Assembly (NCBI GenBank): GCA_002437815.1
Contig: DJRP01000023.1
Span: forward strand, 4,930 to 63,848
Reading direction: 5' to 3'
Length of the DNA: 58,919 bases
From: Collinsella sp. UBA6357
Lineage (GTDB): Bacteria > Actinomycetota > Coriobacteriia > Coriobacteriales > Coriobacteriaceae
The notes under the pieces are model-generated. The model was not told the origin of the DNA. It searched no databases and was given only the letters and a program-made list of their open reading frames with translations. A program made the position numbers and the translations under genes. Shown piece after piece: positions 42,032 to 50,038 of the stretch (positions are counted from its first letter, which is position 1; each line of letters starts with the position of its first letter).

Positions 42032-42820
42032 CTACATCTGTCCGCCCTGCAGGCTGCACCAAGGACCTTGTGCGTCACTCGTCAAGATCACAGGGCCGTC
42101 ATTGGTGATGGCGACCGTGTTCTCGTAGTGAGCTGCAGGCAAATGATCGTTGGTGGTAACGATCCAACCGTCGGCCCCCGTGCTCACATGATTGGTGCCC
42201 ATCGTGACCATAGGCTCGATGGCGATCACCATACCAGCCTGAAGGCGAACCCCCCTACCCTTCTTACCATAGTTGGGAACATTGGGGTCCTCATGCATAA
42301 CGCGGCCTACACCGTGGCCGACATAGTCGCGCAAAACACCATACCCATGGGCTTCGGCCAACGATTGAACCGCATAGCCCACGTCGCCGATATGATTTCC
42401 GGGAACCGCCTGCTCAATGGCAGCCTTCAGGCAATCCCGAGTGACCTCGCAAAGAGCCTGTGTCTCAGAGCTGGGAGTACCGACAAAAAAGGTCCAGGCG
42501 TTATCGCCTACCCAACCATCGACGACGGCTCCCGTATCGATCGAGATAATGTCACCATCGCGCAGGATCATATCGGGATTGGGAATACCGTGCACAACGG
42601 CATCGTTGATAGAGGCGCACACGGTTCCGGGAAATCCGCCATAACCCTTAAAGGCAGGGGTTCCCCCATGCATACGGATAATCTGCTCCGCGAGCTGATC
42701 GAGCTCAAACGTCGAAACGCCGGGACGAACCATCGCTCCAACGTGGCGGAGCGCCATCTTAGATAGCGCTCCTGCCTTCTTCATCTGCTCGATTTGCTCT
42801 GCAGACTTGATTTTGATCAT
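42032..42820 (-). CDS. map: Methionine aminopeptidase, type I
   Basis: A 262-residue enzyme that removes the initiator methionine. Metal ligands are visible in SIDTGAVVDGWVGDNAWTF (two Asp), GHGVGRVMHEDPNVPNYG (His), AIEPMVTMG (Glu) and near the C-terminus (YENTVAITNDG, Glu). It starts with an ATGA overlap on the adk stop. Confidence 0.95.
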   Translation of the reverse strand: MIKIKSAEQIEQMKKAGALSKMALRHVGAMVRPGVSTFELDQLAEQIIRMHGGTPAFKGYGGFPGTVCASINDAVVHGIPNPDMILRDGDIISIDTGAVVDGWVGDNAWTFFVGTPSSETQALCEVTRDCLKAAIEQAVPGNHIGDVGYAVQSLAEAHGYGVLRDYVGHGVGRVMHEDPNVPNYGKKGRGVRLQAGMVIAIEPMVTMGTNHVSTGADGWIVTTNDHLPAAHYENTVAITNDGPVILTSDAQGPWCSLQGGQM

Positions 42821-43443
42821 AGACCGAGGGCCTTCTTGACGTCCGCATAGACGGCCTCGCGAGCCTGATCGCCGTTGACCGACTTGAGCAGACCCTGACC
42901 ACGGTAGTAATCGACGAGCGGGCTCGTGGACTTCTCGTAGACATCGAGACGGTTCTTGATCGTCTCGGGCTTATCATCATCGCGCTGATACATCTCGCCA
43001 CCGCAAGTGGGGCACGTCGTATCCGCTGCCGTACCGGTATAGCCACAGGCGCGGCAAGTACGACGCGAGCTCAGACGATCGATGATGACCTCGGGGGCAA
43101 CATCGACCAAAAGGGCGCAATCGATCTCGCGACCCATGGCGGAAAGCTCGGAATCGAGCGTTACGGCCTGAGCGGTGTTGCGCGGAAAACCGTCCAAAAT
43201 GAAACCCTGCTGAGCATCATCGGCGGCAAGACGCTCCTTGACCAGATCGATAACGAGCTGATCGGGAACAAGCTCGCCGGCATCCATATATTTCTTGGCG
43301 GCAACACCGAGCTCCGTACCACCCTTGACGGCAGCACGCAGCAGGTCGCCGGTGGAGATATGAGCGACGCCGAACTCGGCAACGAGTTCCTGAGCAACCG
43401 TGCCCTTGCCGGCACCGGGAGCTCCGAGCAAAACGAGGTTCAT
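42817..43443 (-). CDS. adk: Adenylate kinase
   Basis: A 208-residue kinase converting ATP + AMP to 2 ADP. P-loop GAPGAGKGT is near residue 7. A zinc-type LID has four cysteines (CRACGYTGTAADTTCPTC), as in Gram-positive enzymes. The ATG at 43443 begins MNLVLLGAPG; an upstream TTG is less likely. It lies between secY and map. Confidence 0.95.
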   Translation of the reverse strand: MNLVLLGAPGAGKGTVAQELVAEFGVAHISTGDLLRAAVKGGTELGVAAKKYMDAGELVPDQLVIDLVKERLAADDAQQGFILDGFPRNTAQAVTLDSELSAMGREIDCALLVDVAPEVIIDRLSSRRTCRACGYTGTAADTTCPTCGGEMYQRDDDKPETIKNRLDVYEKSTSPLVDYYRGQGLLKSVNGDQAREAVYADVKKALGL

Positions 43444-43461
43444 GAGCAATCCTCCCCTAGC

Positions 43462-44748
43462 CTATTTAAAGAATCCGTCGTAATCATACATCTTGATCTG
43501 GCCCTCGAGCTTATCGACCGTGTCGAGCACGACGCCGACCATGATCAGAACGGAGGTACCACCAAACGCCTGGATCAGCTGATTGCCCGTAAAGGAGAAG
43601 ATGATCGAAGGCACGATGGCGATAAGCGCCAAAAAGACAGCGCTGGGAAGCGTGATCTTGTTGAGCGCGTTCTTGATGTAGGCAGCAGTAGCCCTACCCG
43701 GACGAACACCCGGAATAAAGCCGCCCTGCTTCTTAAGGTTGTCGGCCGTGTCATCGGGATTGAACACCATGGAGGTGTAGAAATACGCAAAGAACACGAT
43801 GAGCACAACGTTAAGAACCCAGTTGAGCCAACCAGTCGAAAGCGCCGAAGCAACCGCCTGGATCCAGCCGACACCCGGGAAGAACACGGCGATCTGAGCC
43901 GGGAAGTAGAGCAGAGCCGAGGCGAAGATGATCGGCACGACACCGGCCGTGTTGACCTTGATCGGCAGATAGGTGGACTGACCACCCATCATGCGACGAC
44001 CAACGACGCGTTTGGCGTAGCTGACCGGGATGCGGCGCTGGCCGCGCTCCAAAAAGACAATCAGCGGAATGACCAGCAAGATGATGACGCAGATGATCAC
44101 CATGGTGAGAATGCCACCGGCATTGCCCTCGGTCGAAGAGAAGATCGCCTGGGGCAGGCCCGCCATAATATTGGCGAAGATGATCAACGACATGCCGTTG
44201 CCGATACCGCGCTGGGTGATAAGCTCACCGATCCACATGATGAGCATGGCGCCCGCGGTGAGCGTGCCCACGATCATGATGTCGAAGATGAGCTCGGGAG
44301 CGCCGGCACCGTTGAAGTTGATACCGAAGCTCTTGAACAGGAAGAGGTAGCCGATCGAGTTGAGGATGGCCAGCGCAAGCGTCAGATAACGGGAGTACTG
44401 AGTGATCTTGGTCTGACCGACCTCGCCCTCACGGGCAAGCTCATGCAGGGAAGGCACAACGGCCTGGAGCATCTGGAGGATGATCGAGCTCGTGATGTAA
44501 GGCATGATGCCCAGAGAGAACACCGAGACGTAGCTCAACGCGCCACCAGAGAAAAGATTCAGGAGGGCCATAGCGCCGGAAGCGACCGAAGAGTTATCGG
44601 TCGAAAAAAGGCCCAGCATCCCCTGGAAGGGGATGCCAGGCACAGGAACGTGCGCACCGACACGGTACACGACGAGCATAGCTATGGTAAAAAGAATCTT
44701 TTCGCGCAGTTCTTTAATGCGGAAAGCATTCTTAAGACCGTTTAGCAA
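43462..44748 (-). CDS. secY: Protein translocase channel SecY
   Basis: A 428-residue SecY with about ten membrane helices. It starts LNGLKNAFRIKELREKILFTIAMLVVYRVG and has the plug and pore motifs of the family (LLNLFSGGALSYVSVFSLGIMPYI). It forms the channel driven by the SecA encoded at 21.7-24.5 kb. It begins at TTG, overlapping rplO by seven bases, so translation is coupled. Confidence 0.95.
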   Translation of the reverse strand: MLNGLKNAFRIKELREKILFTIAMLVVYRVGAHVPVPGIPFQGMLGLFSTDNSSVASGAMALLNLFSGGALSYVSVFSLGIMPYITSSIILQMLQAVVPSLHELAREGEVGQTKITQYSRYLTLALAILNSIGYLFLFKSFGINFNGAGAPELIFDIMIVGTLTAGAMLIMWIGELITQRGIGNGMSLIIFANIMAGLPQAIFSSTEGNAGGILTMVIICVIILLVIPLIVFLERGQRRIPVSYAKRVVGRRMMGGQSTYLPIKVNTAGVVPIIFASALLYFPAQIAVFFPGVGWIQAVASALSTGWLNWVLNVVLIVFFAYFYTSMVFNPDDTADNLKKQGGFIPGVRPGRATAAYIKNALNKITLPSAVFLALIAIVPSIIFSFTGNQLIQAFGGTSVLIMVGVVLDTVDKLEGQIKMYDYDGFFK

Positions 44749-45191
44749 GGGAGCTCGACCTTTCCGCCAGCGGCCTCGATCTTGGCCTGCGCCGTGGCGC
44801 TGACCTTATCGACCTTGACCGTGAACTTCTTGGTGAGGTCGCCGTTGCCGAGCACCTTGACGGGCTCGAACTCGCTCTTGATGATGCGAGCGGCCTTGAG
44901 GGCGGCACCGTCGATCACGGCGCCATCCTCGAACTTAGCATCGAGACGCTCGACGTTGACCGGCGTGTACTCGATACGGCGAGGATTGCGGAAGCCGGGG
45001 AGCTTGGGCAGACGCATAGCAAGCGGCGTCTGACCACCCTCGAAACCGGCACCCTTGCCGCCACCGGAGCGGGAGAGCTGGCCCTTCTGGCCGCGACCCG
45101 CGGTGGTGCCGTGACCCGAAGAGTTGCCACGGCCGATGCGCTTGCGCTTCTTGGTAGAACCGGGCGCGGGAGTAAGATCGTGAAGCTGCAT
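44742..45191 (-). CDS. rplO: Ribosomal protein L15
   Basis: A 149-residue L15, recognised by MQLHDLTPAPGSTKKRKRIGRGNSSGHGTTAGRGQKGQ and FEGGQTPLAMRLPKLPGFRN. It overlaps secY by seven bases and follows rpmD by three. Confidence 0.96.
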   Translation of the reverse strand: MQLHDLTPAPGSTKKRKRIGRGNSSGHGTTAGRGQKGQLSRSGGGKGAGFEGGQTPLAMRLPKLPGFRNPRRIEYTPVNVERLDAKFEDGAVIDGAALKAARIIKSEFEPVKVLGNGDLTKKFTVKVDKVSATAQAKIEAAGGKVELPC

Positions 45192-45194
45192 TTG

Positions 45195-45377
45195 CTACTC
45201 CTCTACAATCTCGACAAGGTGCTTGACCTTGAAGATCATGCCGCGGACGGACTCGTTGTCAGCAATCTCGCGAACCTCGCGGATCCTGTGGAGACCGAGG
45301 GCACGGACAGTACGGACCTGGTCCTTCTTGCAGCCGTTGGTGCTGCGGACCTGCTTGATCTTAATGGTGTCAGCCAT
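45195..45377 (-). CDS. rpmD: Ribosomal protein L30
   Basis: A 60-residue L30 with TIKIKQVRSTNGCKKDQVRTVRALGLHRIREV. It lies between rpsE and rplO with gaps of two and three bases. Confidence 0.95.
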   Translation of the reverse strand: MADTIKIKQVRSTNGCKKDQVRTVRALGLHRIREVREIADNESVRGMIFKVKHLVEIVEE

Positions 45378-45379
45378 GC

Positions 45380-45904
45380 TTAGTTCTCCTTACCGACGAA
45401 CATCTCGGAGACCGTCAGGCCACGGCGAGCCGCGACGTCCTCAGGGCTGGAGAGCTCCTTGAGGCCCTCGACGGCGGCCTTGATGATGTTGAGGCCATTG
45501 TCGGTACCGAGGGACTTGGACAGGACGTTCTTGATGCCGGCAAGCTCGAAGAGGGGGCGCACGGCGCCACCGGCGATAACGCCGGTACCCTCGACAGCGG
45601 GCTTGATGACGATACGACCGGCACCGAAGTGACCGAGAACCTCGTGCGGAATGGTGCCCTCGTCGGTCACCGGCACGTGGAACATGTTCTTCTTGGCGTC
45701 CAGGGAAGCCTTGGAGATGGCCAGAGGCACCTCGGCGGACTTGCCCATACCGACGCCGACGTTGCCCTTGCCGTCACCGACGACGACCAGAGCGACGAGG
45801 CTCATGCGACGGCCGCCCTTGACGGTCTTCGACACGCGGTTGATGTAAACGACGCGCTCCTCGAACTCGGAGGCCTCGCGCTGCTGCTTCTGATTACGAG
45901 CCAT
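45380..45904 (-). CDS. rpsE: Ribosomal protein S5
   Basis: A 174-residue S5 involved in decoding accuracy. It shows EERVVYINRVSKTVKGGRRMSLVALVVVGDGKGNVGVGMGKS and the C-terminal GSTN-like fold region ending EMFVGKEN. It starts 14 bases after rplR. Confidence 0.96.
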   Translation of the reverse strand: MARNQKQQREASEFEERVVYINRVSKTVKGGRRMSLVALVVVGDGKGNVGVGMGKSAEVPLAISKASLDAKKNMFHVPVTDEGTIPHEVLGHFGAGRIVIKPAVEGTGVIAGGAVRPLFELAGIKNVLSKSLGTDNGLNIIKAAVEGLKELSSPEDVAARRGLTVSEMFVGKEN

Positions 45905-45918
45905 GTGCTACATACCTC

Positions 45919-46287
45919 CTAGAACTCGAGACCGGCGGCGCGAGCACCGTCGGCGAGGGCCTTGACGCGGCCATGGTAGATACGGCCACCGCGATCGAAG
46001 GTGACCTTGGTGATGCCGGCCTCGATGGCACGCTTGCCAACGAGCTGACCGACCTTCTCCGCAGCCTCCTTGTTCGAGGTGTGGGTGCCCTTGAACTCGG
46101 CCTCGAGCGTCGAGGCGGAGACGAGCGTCAGGCTGGAGCCCTTGCTGTCGTCGATGATCTGGGCATAGATATTGGCGTTGGTGCGGGTCACGCGAAGACG
46201 CGGACGCTCGGTGGTACCCGAGATCTTGCCGCGCACACGGCGCTGACGACGCTTGAGGCCTTCCAGCTTCGCCTTATGCTTGTTCAT
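45919..46287 (-). CDS. rplR: Ribosomal protein L18
   Basis: A 122-residue L18 that binds 5S rRNA. It starts MNKHKAKLEGLKRRQRRVRGKISGT with the typical RPRLRVTRTNANIYAQIIDD. The ATG at 46287 follows TTAGGAG. A hairpin stands in the gap upstream. Confidence 0.96.
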   Translation of the reverse strand: MNKHKAKLEGLKRRQRRVRGKISGTTERPRLRVTRTNANIYAQIIDDSKGSSLTLVSASTLEAEFKGTHTSNKEAAEKVGQLVGKRAIEAGITKVTFDRGGRIYHGRVKALADGARAAGLEF

Positions 46288-46316
46288 ACGTAAACTCCTA
46301 AAAAGGTTGATCTGTG

Positions 46317-46338
46317 CCAGCACCTAACGGGGTGCTGG
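46317..46338 (-). promoter_or_regulatory. Intra-operon hairpin between rplF and rplR
   Basis: CCAGCACC (46338-46331) and GGTGCTGG (46324-46317) form a perfect 8-bp stem with a 6-base loop, in the 76-base gap ahead of rplR. A CCTTTTTAGG stretch follows. It may be an attenuator or an mRNA processing site that sets the ratio of products. Confidence 0.5.
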
Positions 46339-46363
46339 TCTTAAGACAGGTGAGTAGTTAAGA

Positions 46364-46900
46364 CTACTTAGCGGCCTTACCCAGCTTGCGGCGGATGTGC
46401 TCGCCGACGTAGTGGATACCCTTGCCCTTGTAAGGCTCGGGAGGACGGTGGCCGCGGATCTCAGCGGCGACCTGGCCGACCTGCTGCTTGTCGATACCCT
46501 TGACGTTCACGTGGGTGTTGTCGGGAACCTCGAAGGTGATGCCCTCGGGAGCCTCGACGATCACGGGGTGAGAGAAGCCGAGGGAGAACTCAAGGTTCTT
46601 GCCCTTCTGCTGGACACGGTAACCGACGCCAGCAAGCTCAAGCTTCTTCTCGAAGCCCTCGGAAACGCCGACAACCATGTTGTGGATGAGGGCGCGGGTA
46701 AGACCATGGCGGGCACGGGTCTCACGCTCGTCATCGGGACGGGAAACGTGCAGGACGTTCTCCTCGACGGTGACGGTGAGCTTCTCGAAAACATCGAGCT
46801 CGAGCTGACCCTTGGGGCCCTTGACGGCGACATGGTTGCCGTTGACTGCCACTTCGACTCCGGCCGGAATCTGGACAGGCTTATTACCGATACGAGACAC
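46364..46900 (-). CDS. rplF: Ribosomal protein L6
   Basis: A 178-residue L6 with two alpha/beta domains. It shows MSRIGNKPVQIPAGVEVAVNG and the C-terminal RGHRPPEPYKGKGIHYVGEHIRRKLGKAAK. It lies 33 bases after rpsH. Confidence 0.96.
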   Translation of the reverse strand: MSRIGNKPVQIPAGVEVAVNGNHVAVKGPKGQLELDVFEKLTVTVEENVLHVSRPDDERETRARHGLTRALIHNMVVGVSEGFEKKLELAGVGYRVQQKGKNLEFSLGFSHPVIVEAPEGITFEVPDNTHVNVKGIDKQQVGQVAAEIRGHRPPEPYKGKGIHYVGEHIRRKLGKAAK

Positions 46901-46933
46901 GGTGATCTCCTTTCCTTCTACCTTACGGAGTTA

Positions 46934-47332
46934 TTACCACACGAAGGCGATGATCTCGCCGCCGACGTTCTGCTTGCGAGCGTCGCGGTCGGTCATAACA
47001 CCCTTGCTGGTGGAGATGATGGCGGTACCGAGACCACCGCGAACGCGGGGCATGTCGGCGACGCCGGTGTACTTACGCAGGCCCGGCTTGGAGATACGGC
47101 GGATGCCGTTGATGACCTTAGCCTTCTTGGCGCCATACTTAAGCGTGATGTGCAGAGTCTTCTGGGGCACGGTGTCCTCGACATCGTAGCCCTCGATGTA
47201 GCCCTCCTCGTGCAGAACACGAGCGATCTCGACGAGCTTCTTGCTGCTCGGCATAGAGACCGTGGCCTTGTTCACAGAGTTAGCGTTACGGATGCGCGTA
47301 AGCATATCTGCGATCGGGTCTGTAAGGTTCAT
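46934..47332 (-). CDS. rpsH: Ribosomal protein S8
   Basis: A 132-residue S8 that binds 16S helix 21. It reads MNLTDPIADMLTRIRNANSVNK and the C-terminal GVMTDRDARKQNVGGEIIAFVW. In E. coli S8 represses the spc operon by binding its mRNA. The 119-base structured gap before this gene is unusual. Confidence 0.96.
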   Translation of the reverse strand: MNLTDPIADMLTRIRNANSVNKATVSMPSSKKLVEIARVLHEEGYIEGYDVEDTVPQKTLHITLKYGAKKAKVINGIRRISKPGLRKYTGVADMPRVRGGLGTAIISTSKGVMTDRDARKQNVGGEIIAFVW

Positions 47333-47451
47333 ACAGATTCTCCTTCGTTCTTGATGAACACGTGCTCTTGGTTCTTCGCCGCCCTTAACGGCAAAGCCTT
47401 AATAGCGCGTTTTCCCTGCTCCGAGCTTATGCCAGGAGCGCTGGTAGTGAC
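47333..47451 (-). promoter_or_regulatory. Structured 119-base spacer between rpsN and rpsH
   Basis: Within an otherwise tightly packed operon, this gap holds CTTTGCCG-N7-CGGCGAAG (47396-47374), an 8-bp stem with one G-U pair, and further GC-rich possible stems. It ends with AAGGAG before the ATG of rpsH. It could be a control element for rpsH or for downstream genes. Confidence 0.4.
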
Positions 47452-47637
47452 TTACCAGCTGGCCTTCTTAACGCCGGGAAGCTCGCCCTTGAGTGCAAGC
47501 TCGCGGAAGCAGACACGGCACAGGCCGAACTTGCGGTACACAGAGTGCGGACGGCCGCAACGCTGGCAGCGGGTGTACTTGCGGGTCGAGAACTTCGGCT
47601 CGCGATTGCACTTGACGATCATCGATGTCTTAGCCAC
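47452..47637 (-). CDS. rpsN: Ribosomal protein S14, zinc type
   Basis: A 61-residue S14 type Z with the zinc site CQRCGRPHSVYRKFGLCRVC and the tail ELALKGELPGVKKASW, as in Gram-positive bacteria. It lies 80 bases after rplE. Confidence 0.96.
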   Translation of the reverse strand: MAKTSMIVKCNREPKFSTRKYTRCQRCGRPHSVYRKFGLCRVCFRELALKGELPGVKKASW

Positions 47638-47717
47638 TTATATCCTCCTCACATAGAGTATTGTTCGCCCCGAAGGCCGCCTTCGGTGTGAAGACGGCCT
47701 ACACAGGGCAGGTGAAC

Positions 47718-48275
47718 CTATTTCTTGAACGGGAAACCGAAGGCGTCGAGAAGAGCCTTGGCCTCCTCATCGGTGTTGGCGGTGGTGACGAACGTGATGT
47801 CCATGCCGCGCTGGTGATCGACGGAGTCGAAGTCGATCTCGGGGAAGATGAGCTGCTCGGTCACGCCCATGGAGAAGTTACCACGGCCGTCGAAGCTCTT
47901 AGCGGAGATGCCGCGGAAGTCGCGGATACGGGGGATCGCGACGGAGGTCAGGCGATCGAAGAACTCCCACATGCGGTCGCCGCGCAGGGTGACCTTGCAG
48001 CCGATCGGCATACCGGCGCGCAGACGGAAGGTAGCGATGGACTTGCGGGCACGGGTGATCATCGGCTGCTGACCGGTGATGGTGCGCAGGTCGCGCACGG
48101 CACCGTCGATGGCCTTGGAATCGGTAGCGGCCTCGCCGACACCCATGTTCACGACGATCTTCTCGAACTTCGGGATCATCATGACGTTCTTGTACTGGAA
48201 CTTGTCCTGAAGCTGCTGCTTGACCTCGTTGTTGTACTTGGTCTTAAGACGCGGCACGTACTTCTCTTCTGCCAT
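47718..48275 (-). CDS. rplE: Ribosomal protein L5
   Basis: A 185-residue L5 that binds 5S rRNA. It shows PRLKTKYNNEVKQQLQDKFQYKNVMMIPKFEKIVVNMGVG and the C-terminal TTANTDEEAKALLDAFGFPFKK. It is the first ribosomal gene of this cluster; rplX and rplN, expected just upstream, are missing and a purine permease stands there. RBS AAGGAG precedes the ATG. Confidence 0.96.
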   Translation of the reverse strand: MAEEKYVPRLKTKYNNEVKQQLQDKFQYKNVMMIPKFEKIVVNMGVGEAATDSKAIDGAVRDLRTITGQQPMITRARKSIATFRLRAGMPIGCKVTLRGDRMWEFFDRLTSVAIPRIRDFRGISAKSFDGRGNFSMGVTEQLIFPEIDFDSVDHQRGMDITFVTTANTDEEAKALLDAFGFPFKK

Positions 48276-48494
48276 TGTTCACTCCTTAATGGGGTTTTAA
48301 GCACGGGGCTTGGCCACAGGGGTTGTCCTCGTGCCTCCTGGCTGCAACCTGACCGGCCATGGCATGTGGCGGCGCGGTATCGACACAGCAGGAGCCGACA
48401 AAACAATCGGTACTATACGCGCATCGAGGGCCAAACGCCAGCAAAACCTTTACGACCTGCGCATCTTCACAACTGGGACACGCCGGAGCACCGA
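48276..48494 (-). promoter_or_regulatory. Leader region of the truncated spc operon
   Basis: These 219 bases separate the permease stop from rplE. TATAGT (48417-48412, leftward) could be a -10, but no clear -35 is seen. A stem, GCACG-N23-CGTGC, lies near 48302-48334, just before the ribosome-binding site. No remnant of rplX can be read in any frame. It probably holds the promoter of the ribosomal operon. Confidence 0.35.
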
Positions 48495-49817
48495 TCAGCG
48501 CTTGCGGGGCAGGACTAGATTCAAGATCACGGCGACAAGCGCGGTGACCGCGATGGCCGAGCCGCCGAAGACGGTGTTCACCCACGCGGGAAAGCCCGCG
48601 CCGGCAAGCGCGCCCGCCGTGTGCTCGATTCCGGTACCGAACGCGATCGAGAGGCCCATGAGCGTGGTGTCGCGCTGCGAGAGGCCCTCGCGTGCGAACA
48701 TGACGACGCCGTTCATGCCGATCGTGGCAAAGACGCCGATCGTGGCGCCGCCGATCACCGGCTGCGGGATCGACGTGAGCACGGCCGCACATTTGGGCAA
48801 CAGGCCCGCTACGAGCAGAACGCCCGCGGCAAGCGTGAAGACAAGACGATTGACGACCTTGTTCTCGGCGATAATCCCCACGTTCTGTCCGAACGTCGCC
48901 GTGGGCACGCCTCCCAAGAAGCCGGCGAGGATGCCCACAAGACCGTTGGCGATAAGCCCGCCCGAGATCTGCGCATCGGTCACGGGCTTATCGAGCGCCG
49001 CCGAGGACACGGCCGCAAGCTCACCCATGACCTGAACGGCGTTGACGATGGAGACGACACCCACGACGGCGCAGGCCGCAGGATCGAATACGAGACCGCT
49101 CGCGTTGACGGAAGGCACCGAGAACCATTGGGCCGTGCCCACCGAGGAGAAGTCGACCATGCCGAGCAGAGCCGCCACGGCAAAACCGGCGCACATGCCG
49201 CACAGGATGCTCCCCAGCTTGACGGGTCCACGACCGTAGTTGCCCGCTATGAAGGTGACGATAAACGTAACGAGCGCCACCGCCCAGTTGGCGATGCTGC
49301 CAAAGTCCGCGGCGCCGTCACCGCCCGCCATAGACGTCACGGCGACCGGGCAGAGCGACAGACCGATCACAAAGATAACCGTGCCGAGCACGGGTGCCGG
49401 AAAGAGAAAACTCAACCGACGAAACAGCAAGCCGAACATCACGACGAGGACGCCACCGACGATCTCGGCACCGAGCACCGCCTCGAACCCGAGCTCGAGG
49501 CCCACGACCTTGAGCGCCGGCACGAACGTGAAGCTCGCACCCATGACGATGGGAAGGCCCGAGCCGATATGCCCCTTGATGGGAAACTGCTGCAGGAAGA
49601 TGTCGAGCGCGGAGAGCACGAGCGATGCCTGGATGACAGCCGCCTCCTCCTGCGCGGTAAAGCCGCAGACCGAAGCGATGATGATCGCCGGCGTGACGAT
49701 GCCCGCAAACGCTGCGACGACGTGCTGCAACGCATGGGGCAACGCCCGCGCCACCGATACCTTTCCGGTACGTGCGAACAGGGCGTCGTCGCCCGAACCG
49801 ATCGTGGTCTCCCCCAT
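48495..49817 (-). CDS. Xanthine/uracil permease (NCS2 family)
   Basis: A 440-residue NCS2 transporter with about 14 membrane segments that imports a purine base with protons. The N-terminal block ALPHALQHVVAAFAGIVTPAIIIA and the segment TFGQNVGIIAENKVVNR are typical of the xanthine/urate branch. The ATG at 49817 follows GGGAGG. It lies 1.7 kb from the purine-hydroxylase accessory genes and may supply their substrate. Confidence 0.92.
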   Translation of the reverse strand: MGETTIGSGDDALFARTGKVSVARALPHALQHVVAAFAGIVTPAIIIASVCGFTAQEEAAVIQASLVLSALDIFLQQFPIKGHIGSGLPIVMGASFTFVPALKVVGLELGFEAVLGAEIVGGVLVVMFGLLFRRLSFLFPAPVLGTVIFVIGLSLCPVAVTSMAGGDGAADFGSIANWAVALVTFIVTFIAGNYGRGPVKLGSILCGMCAGFAVAALLGMVDFSSVGTAQWFSVPSVNASGLVFDPAACAVVGVVSIVNAVQVMGELAAVSSAALDKPVTDAQISGGLIANGLVGILAGFLGGVPTATFGQNVGIIAENKVVNRLVFTLAAGVLLVAGLLPKCAAVLTSIPQPVIGGATIGVFATIGMNGVVMFAREGLSQRDTTLMGLSIAFGTGIEHTAGALAGAGFPAWVNTVFGGSAIAVTALVAVILNLVLPRKR

Positions 49818-49869
49818 ACATGCCTCCCTCGTCAGATAGACGGCGCCCACGCCGCCACGTCAAGCGGGC

Positions 49870-49875
49870 ATTATA
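49870..49875 (-). promoter_or_regulatory. -10 element of the permease gene
   Basis: TATAAT, a perfect -10 hexamer on the leftward strand, 53 bases before the ATG. No good -35 was found at 16-18 bases, so an activator may be needed. Confidence 0.5.
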
Positions 49876-50038
49876 GGGCAAACACTGCAGGTAACATTTT
49901 AGAAGTGCAATGCCCCCACGGGAGGGGCGCCGCAGTCGACACGCCGACGATGTTGCGCAACGCTTTTCCCATCCTCCCCTATAAGCTGGCGAACAGATCG
50001 GATAACAGATTCCAGACTTAGAAAGGGGAAGATGACAC

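Noticed and set aside
48286..48358. A small open frame just before rplE
   Set aside because: Short, no similarity to L24 or any ribosomal protein, and in the expected leader region.
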